A DNA stretch of 41,089 nucleotides. It comes from JBAPRR01 sp049281195 (GTDB lineage Bacteria > Actinomycetota > Acidimicrobiia > Acidimicrobiales > CAVXTF01). A program made the translations under genes and the position numbers. Below the pieces are notes generated by a model, which was given only the letters and a program-made list of their open reading frames with translations, was not told the DNA's origin and ran no database searches. How positions within the stretch are numbered: the stretch's first letter is position 1; every line of letters starts with the position of its first letter. The DNA is taken from contig JBAPRR010000433.1 of assembly GCA_049281195.1 (NCBI GenBank), positions 1 to 41,089 on the forward strand, in the 5' to 3' direction. Below are positions 7,926-16,146 of the stretch, in pieces.

Positions 7926-9080
7926 TCATCCGACCTTCCAAAGCGTCTTGAACTGCTGCTGGTAGTTCGGCGGACCTTGGAAGATCGCCGCTGGCTTAGG
8001 CACACTAGAGGGGGTCCAGATGTCGGTCGTGGAAGCAACCTCACTTGCTGCAGGACTCATACCTTCGCTCATCCTCGCCATTGCATCGAGTGCATCGAAC
8101 ATCTGCTCGCCACCCCCGAAGACCATCGCTGCCTGGATGTTGCCCGCTATCACGTCCTGCGTCTCAGCGAGATCCGGGTAAAGAGTGACGATCTTTACGT
8201 TCTTGCCGATGCCGGCGGTGTTGAGAGTGGTGCGAACATCGTCGCCAACCTGACCGAATGGGAAGGCCAGATAGTCGATGTTGGGATGGGACTCGAGGTA
8301 TGAAGCGACGGTCTGCGGAATGCTGCCGTTTGACAGGTCGGTGAGTGTCACACTGAGAGTCGACATCGTGCAACCAGAACAGGCCGATTTGAAACCGTTT
8401 TGGAGTTGCGTCTGTTCGTAGGTGTTCGAGATGAACTCGGGAACGTCGACCCACAGAACGTTCGCCTTGTCGTTCGAGTCGACGGTGATCCAGTTGACGA
8501 TCAGCTTTGTCCATTGATCAAGACTCGCGTCGCACGAGACGCACGCGGCGATTCCTTTGCCCGTCGCACCGGACTCGTTCACGACGTTGATCTGAACGAA
8601 AGGGATGCCGGCCGCTTTTGCCGCGGCAAGAGCAGTCGCGTAGGCCGGTGAGTTCGTTCCGTTGATGCCGATGTACTTGACCTTGGCTGAGATGGCCTGC
8701 TCAATCGCCTGGCCGATGCTCTGGGGGTTGGTCGGGTCATACGTGAACACCTCCGGGTCCCAACCCAAATCATCGGCGGCAGTGGTGAACTGATCCCCAT
8801 TGATCTGTTGGCTCGACAGGTTCCCGTTGATGAAGCCGACCTTGATTCCTCTCGCGGGGGCATGCGGGAGCGGAACTGTGACGTTGATCGTCGGAATGCC
8901 GCTCTCGGCGTTCGCGATAACTGCCTTGGCCGCAGTGACCTGGGCGTTACCTCCACTTCCGCCGGCGGTGGTCGTAGTAGTCGAATTGCTCCCGGAAGGA
9001 GTACTGCTGCACGCAGCAGCAATCAGCGGAACGATCAGCAGCGCTAGACCGTACCTGAGGCGACCCTTTGACAGTGACAT
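7926..9080 (-). CDS. ABC transporter solute-binding lipoprotein (Peripla_BP_4, RbsB-like)
   Basis: 384 residues. A short lipoprotein signal (positively charged MSLSKGRLR, hydrophobic core, LIAAAC with Cys24) is followed by a Ser/Thr/Gly-rich linker, then a type I periplasmic-binding fold: KVGFINGNLSSQQING, a segment with AKVKYIGINGTN, and PNIDYLAFPFGQ. It delivers ligand to the permease and ATPase. ATG at 9080 is preferred over an upstream TTG/ATG extension because it has AGGGGA just upstream and opens with a proper signal peptide. Four cysteines in the mature part include CVSCD, unusual for RbsB-like proteins. The catabolic neighbours suggest the ligand is not a sugar. Confidence 0.92.
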   Translation of the reverse strand: MSLSKGRLRYGLALLIVPLIAAACSSTPSGSNSTTTTTAGGSGGNAQVTAAKAVIANAESGIPTINVTVPLPHAPARGIKVGFINGNLSSQQINGDQFTTAADDLGWDPEVFTYDPTNPQSIGQAIEQAISAKVKYIGINGTNSPAYATALAAAKAAGIPFVQINVVNESGATGKGIAACVSCDASLDQWTKLIVNWITVDSNDKANVLWVDVPEFISNTYEQTQLQNGFKSACSGCTMSTLSVTLTDLSNGSIPQTVASYLESHPNIDYLAFPFGQVGDDVRTTLNTAGIGKNVKIVTLYPDLAETQDVIAGNIQAAMVFGGGEQMFDALDAMARMSEGMSPAASEVASTTDIWTPSSVPKPAAIFQGPPNYQQQFKTLWKVG

Positions 9081-9192
9081 AGATTTTTCCCCTATTTCGG
9101 TGTCTGTGGCTCGGCTTTCTGGCCCTAAGAGTTGCTTCTCGCTACGTCTGATCCCCCGAATGAACTGAGCGAACACGAGCCTTTTTGTTCAA

Positions 9193-9226
9193 ACAAGCCC
9201 ATCTGACGCGCTTGACCAAGGCTTGT
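9193..9226 (-). repeat. inverted repeat in long leader between thiolase and binding-protein genes
   Basis: ACAAGCC (9193-9199) pairs with GGCTTGT (9220-9226), leaving a 20-base loop. On the minus strand it is followed by TTTGAACAAAAAG. It may end thiolase transcripts weakly or structure the binding-protein leader. The stem is short, so confidence is low. Confidence 0.3.
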
Positions 9227-9256
9227 CCACCGCCGCCGACACGCCCTGACTCCCCA

Positions 9257-9275
9257 ATATCTTATCGCCAGATAT
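9257..9275. promoter_or_regulatory. candidate operator upstream of ABC transporter operon
   Basis: Inverted repeat ATATCT-TATCGCC-AGATAT, 6-base arms with a 7-base spacer, a TetR-like geometry. Its left half, ATATCTTATCGC, is identical to the sequence before the P450 gene. It lies about 180 bases upstream of the binding-protein start and just after the thiolase gene. Confidence 0.4.
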
Positions 9276-9313
9276 CATATCAGCGAGGTCATCTCTGCGC
9301 AAGGAACTGCTAC

Positions 9314-10513
9314 TCAAACCGTCAACAGAAAGCAGGCGGTAGTTGGTCCGCCACCCGCAGCCACGACTGCGACCTCCGGATTGCTCGGTAACTGACGCTC
9401 CCCCGCCGCGCCCCACAGTTGGAGACAAGCTTCGTAGAACAAGCCGTTGCCATGGACACGTCCGGCACTGAGACCCCCGTGGGTATTTATAGGCAGTGGA
9501 CCTTCTCGCCCTATGGCCTTTCCCTGCTCGATGAAAGAGCCGGCCTCGCCGATCCCACAAAACCCGAGTGACTCGATCCACATCAAAGTGAAAATGCTGA
9601 AGCCGTCATAAAGAAGGGCCAGGTCGACGTCGGTCGGAGTTAACGATGTCCGTGACCAGAGCATCTCGGCCGAATGCACCGAACCTTGCGTAGTCATGTC
9701 CTCCCATTGATCCCAGAGGAATCGGCCTTTGTTGGCGCAACCGATGGACTCGAGTTGTATAGGAGGTCGGCGGAGCTCGGACGTGCGATCCGAGCTGGAA
9801 ACGATGACGGCCGTGGCAGCGTCGCAAGGGATGTCACAATCGAAAAGGCAAAGCGGATCGCTGATCATCCGGGCACTGAGGTATTCCTCGAGTGACAAAG
9901 GATCTCTGTGAAGAGCACTTGGATTCAGGGAGGCGTTTTTCCGACATGTGATTGCTATCTGCGCGAGCTGCTCGCGAGAAGTGCCGAACATCTGGAAGTG
10001 CCTTTGCGCGTGCATCGCAGCGAAATTCGCAATCGAGACGACACCAAACGGCATCTGCCAGGACCAATCGCGGCCGGCAGTCGCAGCGGGCACGGTCCCG
10101 TCAACCTCGGATTGGACGAGTGACGCACGTCCTCCCGATCCCTGAGCGCTGCCCTCCTTGTGCCCGCGGAAGCAGAGGACGTGAGTGGCCAAGCCGGCTT
10201 CAACGGCTGCGGATGCCATAACCATCGATCCACACGGCCCCGGAGTCTCGAAAGCGCCGTTGTACCAAGCAAGCTCAAACCGCATGGCGTTCTGCAGTTC
10301 GTAGACACCGACCGGCGAGAACCCGGGGTTCGTATGCATGCCGGGAAACGTGGATATTCCGTCAATATCGGAAGCCTCGAGGCCTGCATCAGTGATGGCT
10401 TTATTGCAGGCCTCGACTACCAGGGCGATAGCCGATTGGGGTAGGCGGCGGCCGATGGCCGATTGACCAATCCCGGAAATCACAGCACGCCTTCTTCGTT
10501 GAGCCAAGGTCAC
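9314..10513 (-). CDS. thiolase-fold protein (SCP-x / Ltp2-like)
   Basis: 399-residue thiolase-superfamily protein. N-terminal AVISGIGQSAIGRRLPQS is typical of lipid-transfer-protein thiolases; Cys94 lies in TPGPCGSM near the usual nucleophile site; YDGFS and the C-terminal GGLSAGRVHGNG replace the classical thiolase loops. In steroid degraders such proteins pair with a DUF35 partner to form a side-chain retro-aldolase (Ltp2 with the ChsH2 DUF35 domain). The adjoining gene is such a DUF35 protein, and the GTG start at 10513 directly abuts its stop. Likely role: C-C bond cleavage on a CoA thioester. True thiolase chemistry is the alternative. Confidence 0.88.
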   Translation of the reverse strand: MTLAQRRRRAVISGIGQSAIGRRLPQSAIALVVEACNKAITDAGLEASDIDGISTFPGMHTNPGFSPVGVYELQNAMRFELAWYNGAFETPGPCGSMVMASAAVEAGLATHVLCFRGHKEGSAQGSGGRASLVQSEVDGTVPAATAGRDWSWQMPFGVVSIANFAAMHAQRHFQMFGTSREQLAQIAITCRKNASLNPSALHRDPLSLEEYLSARMISDPLCLFDCDIPCDAATAVIVSSSDRTSELRRPPIQLESIGCANKGRFLWDQWEDMTTQGSVHSAEMLWSRTSLTPTDVDLALLYDGFSIFTLMWIESLGFCGIGEAGSFIEQGKAIGREGPLPINTHGGLSAGRVHGNGLFYEACLQLWGAAGERQLPSNPEVAVVAAGGGPTTACFLLTV

Positions 10514-11032
10514 TCAGAGCTCCTCGAGCGCCTGTCCACTTGGTTCGAACAACGGAACCCACCAGTCGCCCCGCCGGTCGAATACGACGTCGACGGCCAT
10601 TCCGGCATGGACTTCTTCGAGTTTGCAGCGAACGACATTCGTCGTGAGCCTTACGTTCGGTTGCTCGAGCAGCTCGACGATGGCCACGACGTAAGGAGGG
10701 GCCATACCTGGGAGCCATTGATGACGGTTGACCGTAAAGGCGTACACGCTTGCGTGCCCGCTCAATTTCCTTGTGGTCAGGTTCTCTCCCCGACAGCACG
10801 CGCACACGGGCGCTGGCGGGTGGATCACGTTCCCACAGTCGGCACAGCTCAGCATCCGGAGCTTCCCGTCTTTGCCGGATGACCAGAAGAATTCCGTTTC
10901 TGGTGTTGGTCTCGGTCGCGGACCTTCAGGCCAGAAGGATTGGGACGTTTCCGAGTCAAGTGAACCCGTGAGCTGCCCCTCAGCGTCAAGGGCCTCGCTC
11001 AACGAAGCTGTCCTCGACAGCTGGCGGCTCAC
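10514..11032 (-). CDS. Zn-ribbon / OB-fold (DUF35) protein, partner of thiolase-like protein
   Basis: About 172 residues. After a variable N-terminus comes PRPTPETEFFW, then a rubredoxin-like zinc ribbon (CADC ... CACC) and an OB-fold of the acyl-CoA-associated DUF35 family (GHASVYAFTVNRHQWLPGMAPPYVVAIVEL). Such proteins bind CoA thioesters and complex with thiolase-like or MaoC-like partners. The start is a judgement: a TTG at 11068 is in frame, but TTGACG there looks like a -35 box followed 17 bases later by TATCGT, so the GTG at 11032 would begin an almost leaderless transcript. No ribosome site is seen at either start. Confidence 0.85.
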   Translation of the reverse strand: MSRQLSRTASLSEALDAEGQLTGSLDSETSQSFWPEGPRPRPTPETEFFWSSGKDGKLRMLSCADCGNVIHPPAPVCACCRGENLTTRKLSGHASVYAFTVNRHQWLPGMAPPYVVAIVELLEQPNVRLTTNVVRCKLEEVHAGMAVDVVFDRRGDWWVPLFEPSGQALEEL

Positions 11033-11039
11033 GCGACGA

Positions 11040-11080
11040 ACGATAGAAGGGCTACAAAGGCACGTCAAGTAACCAGTTAC
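11040..11080 (-). promoter_or_regulatory. promoter of DUF35-thiolase operon with adjacent palindrome
   Basis: -35 TTGACG (11068-11063), 17-base spacer, -10 TATCGT (11045-11040), with the predicted transcription start at or next to the GTG at 11032. Directly upstream is the palindrome GTAAC-CA-GTTAC (11069-11080). Its AACnnGTT core recalls KstR-type steroid regulator sites, though the flanks match only partly. Confidence 0.45.
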
Positions 11081-11144
11081 ATATGTGACGGCCCGTGGCC
11101 CCGAAGCGATCGAGGATTTTGAACCTGTTTAGGCAAACGGCAAA

Positions 11145-12758
11145 TCAGCCGTGCCACTCCGATTCAGCTGCCATCTTGGCGGCCACATAGTTGACCTTCC
11201 CATTTGGGTGCCTGGCGATCGCATCGACCCGAAGAACGGCTTTCGGTGCCTTGTAGCCGGCGAGGCTCGTCTTCACGTGGGATATCAGGGCTATCTCGTC
11301 AAATTCCGTCCCCGGTTCGAGCTCGACTACACCGATCACCACTTGGCCAAAGCGTTCATCGGGAAGACCCACAACCGCGGCGTCGCGGACCCCTGTGGCT
11401 CGCTTCAATGCTTCCTCTACCTCTTCTGGATAGACCTTCTCTCCTGCGGTGTTGATGCAGTTGGAACCCCTACCTAGGAGGGTGATCATCTCGTCGGCGT
11501 CCACCGTCGCCCAGTCTCCTGCGACGGCGTAGCGTTGTCCTCTTAGGGTGATGAAGGTGTCGGAACTCTTCTCAGGATCCTTGTAGTAGCCGACCGGCAG
11601 AAACCCGCCGACCGCCAGACGGCCCGGCTCACCTGATCCAGGTTCGATGTCATTTCCGTCGCTATCGATCACGCGGACGTTTTCAGAACGCGAGAAGCGC
11701 GCAGTCCCAACCTTGCTTGGTTCAGTAGCCACCGACGTGCCGAGCGTGCCAGATTCCGAAGTACCAAGACCGTCGACCACTATCACGTTCCGAACTATCT
11801 CGATGAATCGTTCCTTGCACTCGCGGGAGAACATGGCGCCGGTTGACATGATCACCCGAAGTCCAGATAGATCCCACCGCCCCGGGTGCTCGTCCAACTC
11901 TTTGATAATTGGCCGCGCAAAAGCATCCCCGACGATGCACAGCCCTTTCACGCGCCTCGAGACCGCGGCGTCCAATAGCTCCACCGGGTCGAAGCTCCTG
12001 CTAGCCAAGGTAACTACAGAGCCGGCAGCGTCCAGTGCGGCTCGCGAATACCAAGATGCAGTGCCATGCATGAGGGGCGGTGCAGGCAAAACCCTCGGGC
12101 CGACCTTTTCAAGTCTGCCAAGGTAACCGTCGAGGTCGCATTCGACTGGAGGTCTTCGTCCGTACTGCCGCTCTACCATTTGGAAGAGGTCGTTCTGGCG
12201 CCACATGACACCCTTAGGCATACCTGTGGTCCCCCCCGTGTAGAGAAGATCAAGATCGTCCCCGGAACGCCCCCAGGCCGCACGAAAATGGTCGTGGGGT
12301 TCGGCGCTTGAGTCGGCGGCGGCCTGTTCGTAGGGAATTGCCCAGTCAGGACACCTTTCGCCGATGCACAACCAAACCTTGATTCGCATCCGTGAGCGGA
12401 TCTGCTCGCAAGTCTCGGCGAACTCTTCGTCAAAAACCACTGCCGCAGTATCCGAATCAGACCATAGATGTGCCAACTCGCTCGGTCCGTACCGGAAGTT
12501 GGTGTTCACAGGGACAAGACCTGCTTTAAAGGCTGCAAACGTCGACTCTAGGTATTCAGGCTTGTTGCGGCAGTATTGAGCCACCTTGTCCTGTTGCTCG
12601 AGCCCACTGTCGACGAGCGTCCGCGCTACGCCATCGGCACGACGGTCGAAATCCGACCATGAAGTCTCCTTTGAACCGTGGAGGAGGGCTGTCTCGTCGC
12701 CGAATCTCTCCGCGATCCATTCCCAAACGTCTGCGTAGTTCCAACCAGTGCTAACCAT
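11145..12758 (-). CDS. acyl-CoA synthetase (AMP-binding, FadD-like)
   Basis: 537-residue ANL-superfamily adenylating enzyme. P-loop LLYTGGTTGMPKGV; later motifs VDGLGTSESG, a VAGDWATVDADE aspartate, LLGRGSNCINTAGEKVYPEEVEEAL, and PNGKVNY with the C-terminal catalytic Lys. It converts a carboxylic acid to its CoA thioester via the acyl-AMP. The WRQND segment after the P-loop is typical of actinobacterial fatty- or steroid-acid ligases. ATG start at 12758 without an evident ribosome site; it begins 23 bases after a 33-codon ORF that has a strong one, so translational coupling is possible. It probably supplies the CoA substrate for the DUF35/thiolase pair. Confidence 0.93.
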   Translation of the reverse strand: MVSTGWNYADVWEWIAERFGDETALLHGSKETSWSDFDRRADGVARTLVDSGLEQQDKVAQYCRNKPEYLESTFAAFKAGLVPVNTNFRYGPSELAHLWSDSDTAAVVFDEEFAETCEQIRSRMRIKVWLCIGERCPDWAIPYEQAAADSSAEPHDHFRAAWGRSGDDLDLLYTGGTTGMPKGVMWRQNDLFQMVERQYGRRPPVECDLDGYLGRLEKVGPRVLPAPPLMHGTASWYSRAALDAAGSVVTLASRSFDPVELLDAAVSRRVKGLCIVGDAFARPIIKELDEHPGRWDLSGLRVIMSTGAMFSRECKERFIEIVRNVIVVDGLGTSESGTLGTSVATEPSKVGTARFSRSENVRVIDSDGNDIEPGSGEPGRLAVGGFLPVGYYKDPEKSSDTFITLRGQRYAVAGDWATVDADEMITLLGRGSNCINTAGEKVYPEEVEEALKRATGVRDAAVVGLPDERFGQVVIGVVELEPGTEFDEIALISHVKTSLAGYKAPKAVLRVDAIARHPNGKVNYVAAKMAAESEWHG

Positions 12759-12781
12759 TTGGCTTCAGGACGTCAGGCGCG

Positions 12782-12883
12782 TCAGTCAGAAGACGGAAGA
12801 CGCTTGGCGGCTCTCACGACAACGACCTCAGTGTCGTCGACGGCGCTCGCCCAGCGCGAGCCGGCACGCAACTCTTGCGCCAT
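12782..12883 (-). CDS. 33-residue small protein upstream of acyl-CoA synthetase
   Basis: Small ORF with ATG at 12883 and a clear AAAGGAG ribosome site ten bases upstream. The core reads AGSRWASAVDDTEVVVVRA. I recall small actinobacterial proteins with a similar GSRWxSxVCDTEVVVVR core that continue to a CGG-P motif. Here the cysteine position is Asp and the frame ends early, after KRLPSSD. It may therefore be a shortened or decayed member. It lies 23 bases before the acyl-CoA synthetase and probably shares its transcript. The recalled family could not be checked. Confidence 0.5.
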   Translation of the reverse strand: MAQELRAGSRWASAVDDTEVVVVRAAKRLPSSD

Positions 12884-13250
12884 TGTCCTGGCACTCCTTT
12901 CAGATCCGTTCATCCTTGCCCGGAAGTATCCGAGATGTCCCGCCAGTCGCCCGCACCATACCGGGTCGTTCGAGCGCAGATTCTTTCTGAACCTGTCGAA
13001 CGAGCGCTGTCATGGCGATGCGGGGTCGCCGCGCAGTGCCCGGAACAGTGGAGTCCACGCGCATGACTCAAGAGATGGACGGCGAGATTGCCATTGTCTT
13101 GCGTTCCGTTCCAGTGACGCTGCCCGTTTTTGAATCAAGCCCTCGTGGGGTCGGTTTGCAGTGAGCCTCATCCGCGGCAAGGACTGCTTCGCTTTTGGCG
13201 ATCTGGCACCCGGATCACCGGGACGGGCCAACCGGACTAGGCATGTTGCC
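12884..13250. other. intergenic junction without recognisable gene
   Basis: About 370 bases between the leftward acyl-CoA synthetase operon and the rightward CoA-transferase. It must hold divergent promoters. Both strands are open in places, but no translation resembles a known protein. An in-frame GTG at 13161 would extend the CoA-transferase by 30 atypical residues. Confidence 0.5.
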
Positions 13251-14702
13251 ATGGGACCCCACAACATCGAGTCGCGGACAGAAGAAGCCTGGAGCGCTCT
13301 TACCTCAGGCTCCGCGGAACCATCGGCCAGGAAACGCGCCCTGGCCAACACCACCGGCAGATCGAACATCTTCGAATCGAACCTGCCGGTCACCGACATT
13401 GCGGTGGCGTGCGTGAGCGCGGCGCTGCTCGCCGGTTCCGAGCTCGGCGCGCTGCGGGCATCGGTAGTTACCGGAACCGACGTGAGTCCGGCCGACGTGT
13501 CCGTCGACCAAGGCCACGTGGCTGCGGCTGTCACGAGCGAGAGGCATTTCCGAAGCGAGGGACGCTCACCTCTCGGATCCTTCGCCCCTCTTTCGAGGTT
13601 CTGGCGGGCGAAGGACGGATGGGTCCGGACCCACGCCAACTATCGGTGGCACAAGGCCGCCCTCCTGTCCGCGCTCGACTGCCCTGACGATCCCGATGCT
13701 GTGGCCACGACCATCGCCACCATGTGTGCTGACGCAGTCGAAGACCGCGTGTTCAGTAACGGTGGCATAGCGGCAATGATCCGTTCGACCGCTGTTTGGA
13801 GAACACATCCCCAAGGCGCCGCGGTGGCCGCCGAGCCGTTGATCGCGCATCAGTGCGTAGGCAACGCGCCGCCACGTGCCGACGACAGCACGCAATCGGT
13901 CGTCGCGCTCAACCTCCCCGCCACCGGTATCCGCGTACTCGACATGACCCGCGTGATCGCCGGCCCCGTATGCACGCGCTTTCTCGGTGCGATGGGCGCC
14001 GATGTTTTGCGGATCGATCCGCCGGACCACCCGGACATTAAAGCGGGGAGCCGCGGAGACACCCTCTTCTCCAAAAGAAGCGCTCCGCTTGATCTGACCG
14101 ACCCCTTAGCGATCGGTCGCCTGCACCAGGTGTTGGACCGCGCCGACGTTCTGGTTGCCGGTTACCGACCGGGGAGCCTGGATCGGTTCGGTCTCGGACC
14201 CGACGAATTGGCCCAACGGCACCCCGGTCTCGTCGTCTGCTACATCTGCGCGTGGGGGCATACCGGGCCATGGAGCCACCGGCGCGGCTTCGACAGCGTG
14301 GTGCAGGGTCCTACCGGGCTTGCCATGGCCGAGTCCCGTGACGGCGGCGAAACCCCGGGCGCACTCCCCTGTCAGCTGCTCGATCACGGAACCGGCTACC
14401 TCACTGCCGCCGCGGTCCTCGACGGGCTCATCAGGCAGAGGACCGGGGGAGGCACCCACTTCAGAAGACTGTCGCTGGCGCGTACCGCTCACTGGCTCAC
14501 GTCGGCTCCGAACAGGGCGGCCGACCCGGGCGCGGGAAATGACGCAGCGGCGCCCGACGAGAGCGACTGGTTGATCACCTACCAGACACCCGACGGTCCG
14601 GTGACCGCGGTTACTCCGCCCGGATCCATCGGTGGTGCTTCCTTGTCCTGGTCTGGAGCGCCCACCGCATACCTGTCGGATCACCTCACGTGGATGTCGT
14701 AA
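13251..14702 (+). CDS. family III CoA-transferase (CaiB/BaiF), two-part
   Basis: Family III CoA-transferase of about 483 residues. The C-terminal half is the recognisable core: TGIRVLDMTRVIAGPVCTRFLGAMGADVLRID, VLVAGYRPGSLDRFGLG, and GFDSVVQGPTGLA holding the candidate catalytic Asp. The N-terminal half has the FAPLSRFWRAKDGWVRTHANY signature of the group with a second, degenerate domain. It moves CoA between acyl donors and carboxylic acids. ATG at 13251 is preferred because the 30 residues added by the GTG at 13161 look unlike the family; neither start has a clear ribosome site. It lies 82 bases before the LpdA-like gene on the same strand. Confidence 0.85.
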   Translation: MGPHNIESRTEEAWSALTSGSAEPSARKRALANTTGRSNIFESNLPVTDIAVACVSAALLAGSELGALRASVVTGTDVSPADVSVDQGHVAAAVTSERHFRSEGRSPLGSFAPLSRFWRAKDGWVRTHANYRWHKAALLSALDCPDDPDAVATTIATMCADAVEDRVFSNGGIAAMIRSTAVWRTHPQGAAVAAEPLIAHQCVGNAPPRADDSTQSVVALNLPATGIRVLDMTRVIAGPVCTRFLGAMGADVLRIDPPDHPDIKAGSRGDTLFSKRSAPLDLTDPLAIGRLHQVLDRADVLVAGYRPGSLDRFGLGPDELAQRHPGLVVCYICAWGHTGPWSHRRGFDSVVQGPTGLAMAESRDGGETPGALPCQLLDHGTGYLTAAAVLDGLIRQRTGGGTHFRRLSLARTAHWLTSAPNRAADPGAGNDAAAPDESDWLITYQTPDGPVTAVTPPGSIGGASLSWSGAPTAYLSDHLTWMS

Positions 14703-14784
14703 TTCGAATCCCGTGAGCGCCCCGGCGGCCGTAACCGGCCGCAATGTAAATAGAGCCTCCACGACATAGCTATCGTCGACTTCC

Positions 14785-16146
14785 GTGCCATCGCGCATTG
14801 TGATCATTGGTGGGGGGCCCGGCGGCAACACCGCCGCCACCTATGCCGCCCGCCTCGGAGCCGAAGTCACCCTGATCGAACGCGACGTTGTGGGGGGATC
14901 GGCCCATCTGTGGGACTGCATTCCCTCCAAGACCATGATCGCCACCGGCGGGGCGATGAGCTTCACCAGGAGGATCGAGGGAATGGGACTCGACCACCTC
15001 GATGCCCATCTGGACCTCGACGCCTTGCGCAACCGTGTCCTCGAGATCGAGGCGCACCTGAACGAGAACGTGGTGACCCTGCTCCGCAGCCAAGGGGTGC
15101 GGATGATCGCGGGAACAGGCCGGGTCAAGGGTCCCCATCAGGTTGTCTGTGAGACAGAGGTTGGAATCGAGGAGCTCGAGGCTGACGCGATCATCGTCTC
15201 CACCGGGAGCCGGCCACGGATACCGGATTGGGCGGAGCCCGACGGCGACAAGGTCCTGTCGACGCGTCAGGCCTACCCACCGAAATCGCTCCCGGAACAT
15301 CTCGTCGTCATCGGCTCCGGTGTTACCGGCGTCGAATTCGTACACATGTTCAGCTCGCTCGGATCAAAGGTGACGTTGATCGTGAGCCGTCAGCAGGTTC
15401 TTCCGAGCAAGGATCCAGAGGTCGCCGCGGCTTTGGAAGACGAGCTCCTCAGGCGCGGCGTCCGACTGTTCAAAGGGGCGCGGGCGCAATCGATCGAAAG
15501 AGACGGTGACGGGATCGCGGTCGTGTGCGACGACGGCCGCGTGGCCAAGGGAAGCACCGCGCTGCTCGCCATCGGCTCCATCCCCAACAGCGACGGGCTC
15601 GGTCTCGAGACGGCCGGCGTGGTGGTGGACAAAGCCGGCTACATCCCGATCAACCATCACTGCCAGTCCAACGTTTCGCACATCTACGCCGCCGGAGACG
15701 TATCAGGCAAGCTGCCGCTGTCGTCGGTTGCAGTCATGCAGGGACGCAAGATCGCCGAGCACGCGATGGGTCTGCACACCCGGGTGCACCGGCACATCGA
15801 CTACGGCAAGGCCGCTTCGGCCATCTTCACCGAACCCGAGATCGCAGATGTAGGGCTGGCCGAGGCCGAGGCTTTCGCCACCGGTAGGAAGATCCGGGTT
15901 ACCAAGGTTCCTTACGCCGCGTCGGCCAAGGCGCTCATAAACGACGACCCCGTCGGGTTCGTGAAGATCCTGTCCGACCCGACCACCGGGGTGGTGCTGG
16001 GGGGCTCGATCGTAGGAAGGCATGCGGCCGAGCTCATCTCGGTGATCGCGTTGGCCGTGACCGCCAATCTGAAGGTCTCCGACATCATGGAGAGCTGCTT
16101 CGTACATCCCACCTTGTCTGAGGCCCTGGCGGACGCCGCCGAATAA
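14785..16146 (+). CDS. LpdA-like NAD(P)H flavoprotein lacking the redox disulfide
   Basis: 453-residue pyridine-nucleotide disulfide oxidoreductase fold: FAD site RIVIIGGGPGG, NAD site VVIGSGVTGVE, second FAD motif HIYAAGDVSG, and a C-terminal dimerisation domain ending with HPTLSE. The active-site motif GGSAHLWDCIPSK keeps Cys45 but has Ala40 where dihydrolipoamide dehydrogenase has its first Cys, so no disulfide can form. Mycobacterial LpdA has the same type of loss and acts as an NAD(P)H:quinone reductase; a quinone-reductase role is therefore likely and lipoamide reduction unlikely. GTG start at 14785 with TATCGT eight bases upstream and no ribosome site, suggesting a near-leaderless mRNA. 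Confidence 0.9.
   Translation: MPSRIVIIGGGPGGNTAATYAARLGAEVTLIERDVVGGSAHLWDCIPSKTMIATGGAMSFTRRIEGMGLDHLDAHLDLDALRNRVLEIEAHLNENVVTLLRSQGVRMIAGTGRVKGPHQVVCETEVGIEELEADAIIVSTGSRPRIPDWAEPDGDKVLSTRQAYPPKSLPEHLVVIGSGVTGVEFVHMFSSLGSKVTLIVSRQQVLPSKDPEVAAALEDELLRRGVRLFKGARAQSIERDGDGIAVVCDDGRVAKGSTALLAIGSIPNSDGLGLETAGVVVDKAGYIPINHHCQSNVSHIYAAGDVSGKLPLSSVAVMQGRKIAEHAMGLHTRVHRHIDYGKAASAIFTEPEIADVGLAEAEAFATGRKIRVTKVPYAASAKALINDDPVGFVKILSDPTTGVVLGGSIVGRHAAELISVIALAVTANLKVSDIMESCFVHPTLSEALADAAE

Noticed and set aside
13010..13639. 209-codon minus-strand frame over the junction
   Set aside because: Mostly antisense to the CoA-transferase N-terminal half; no family resemblance.
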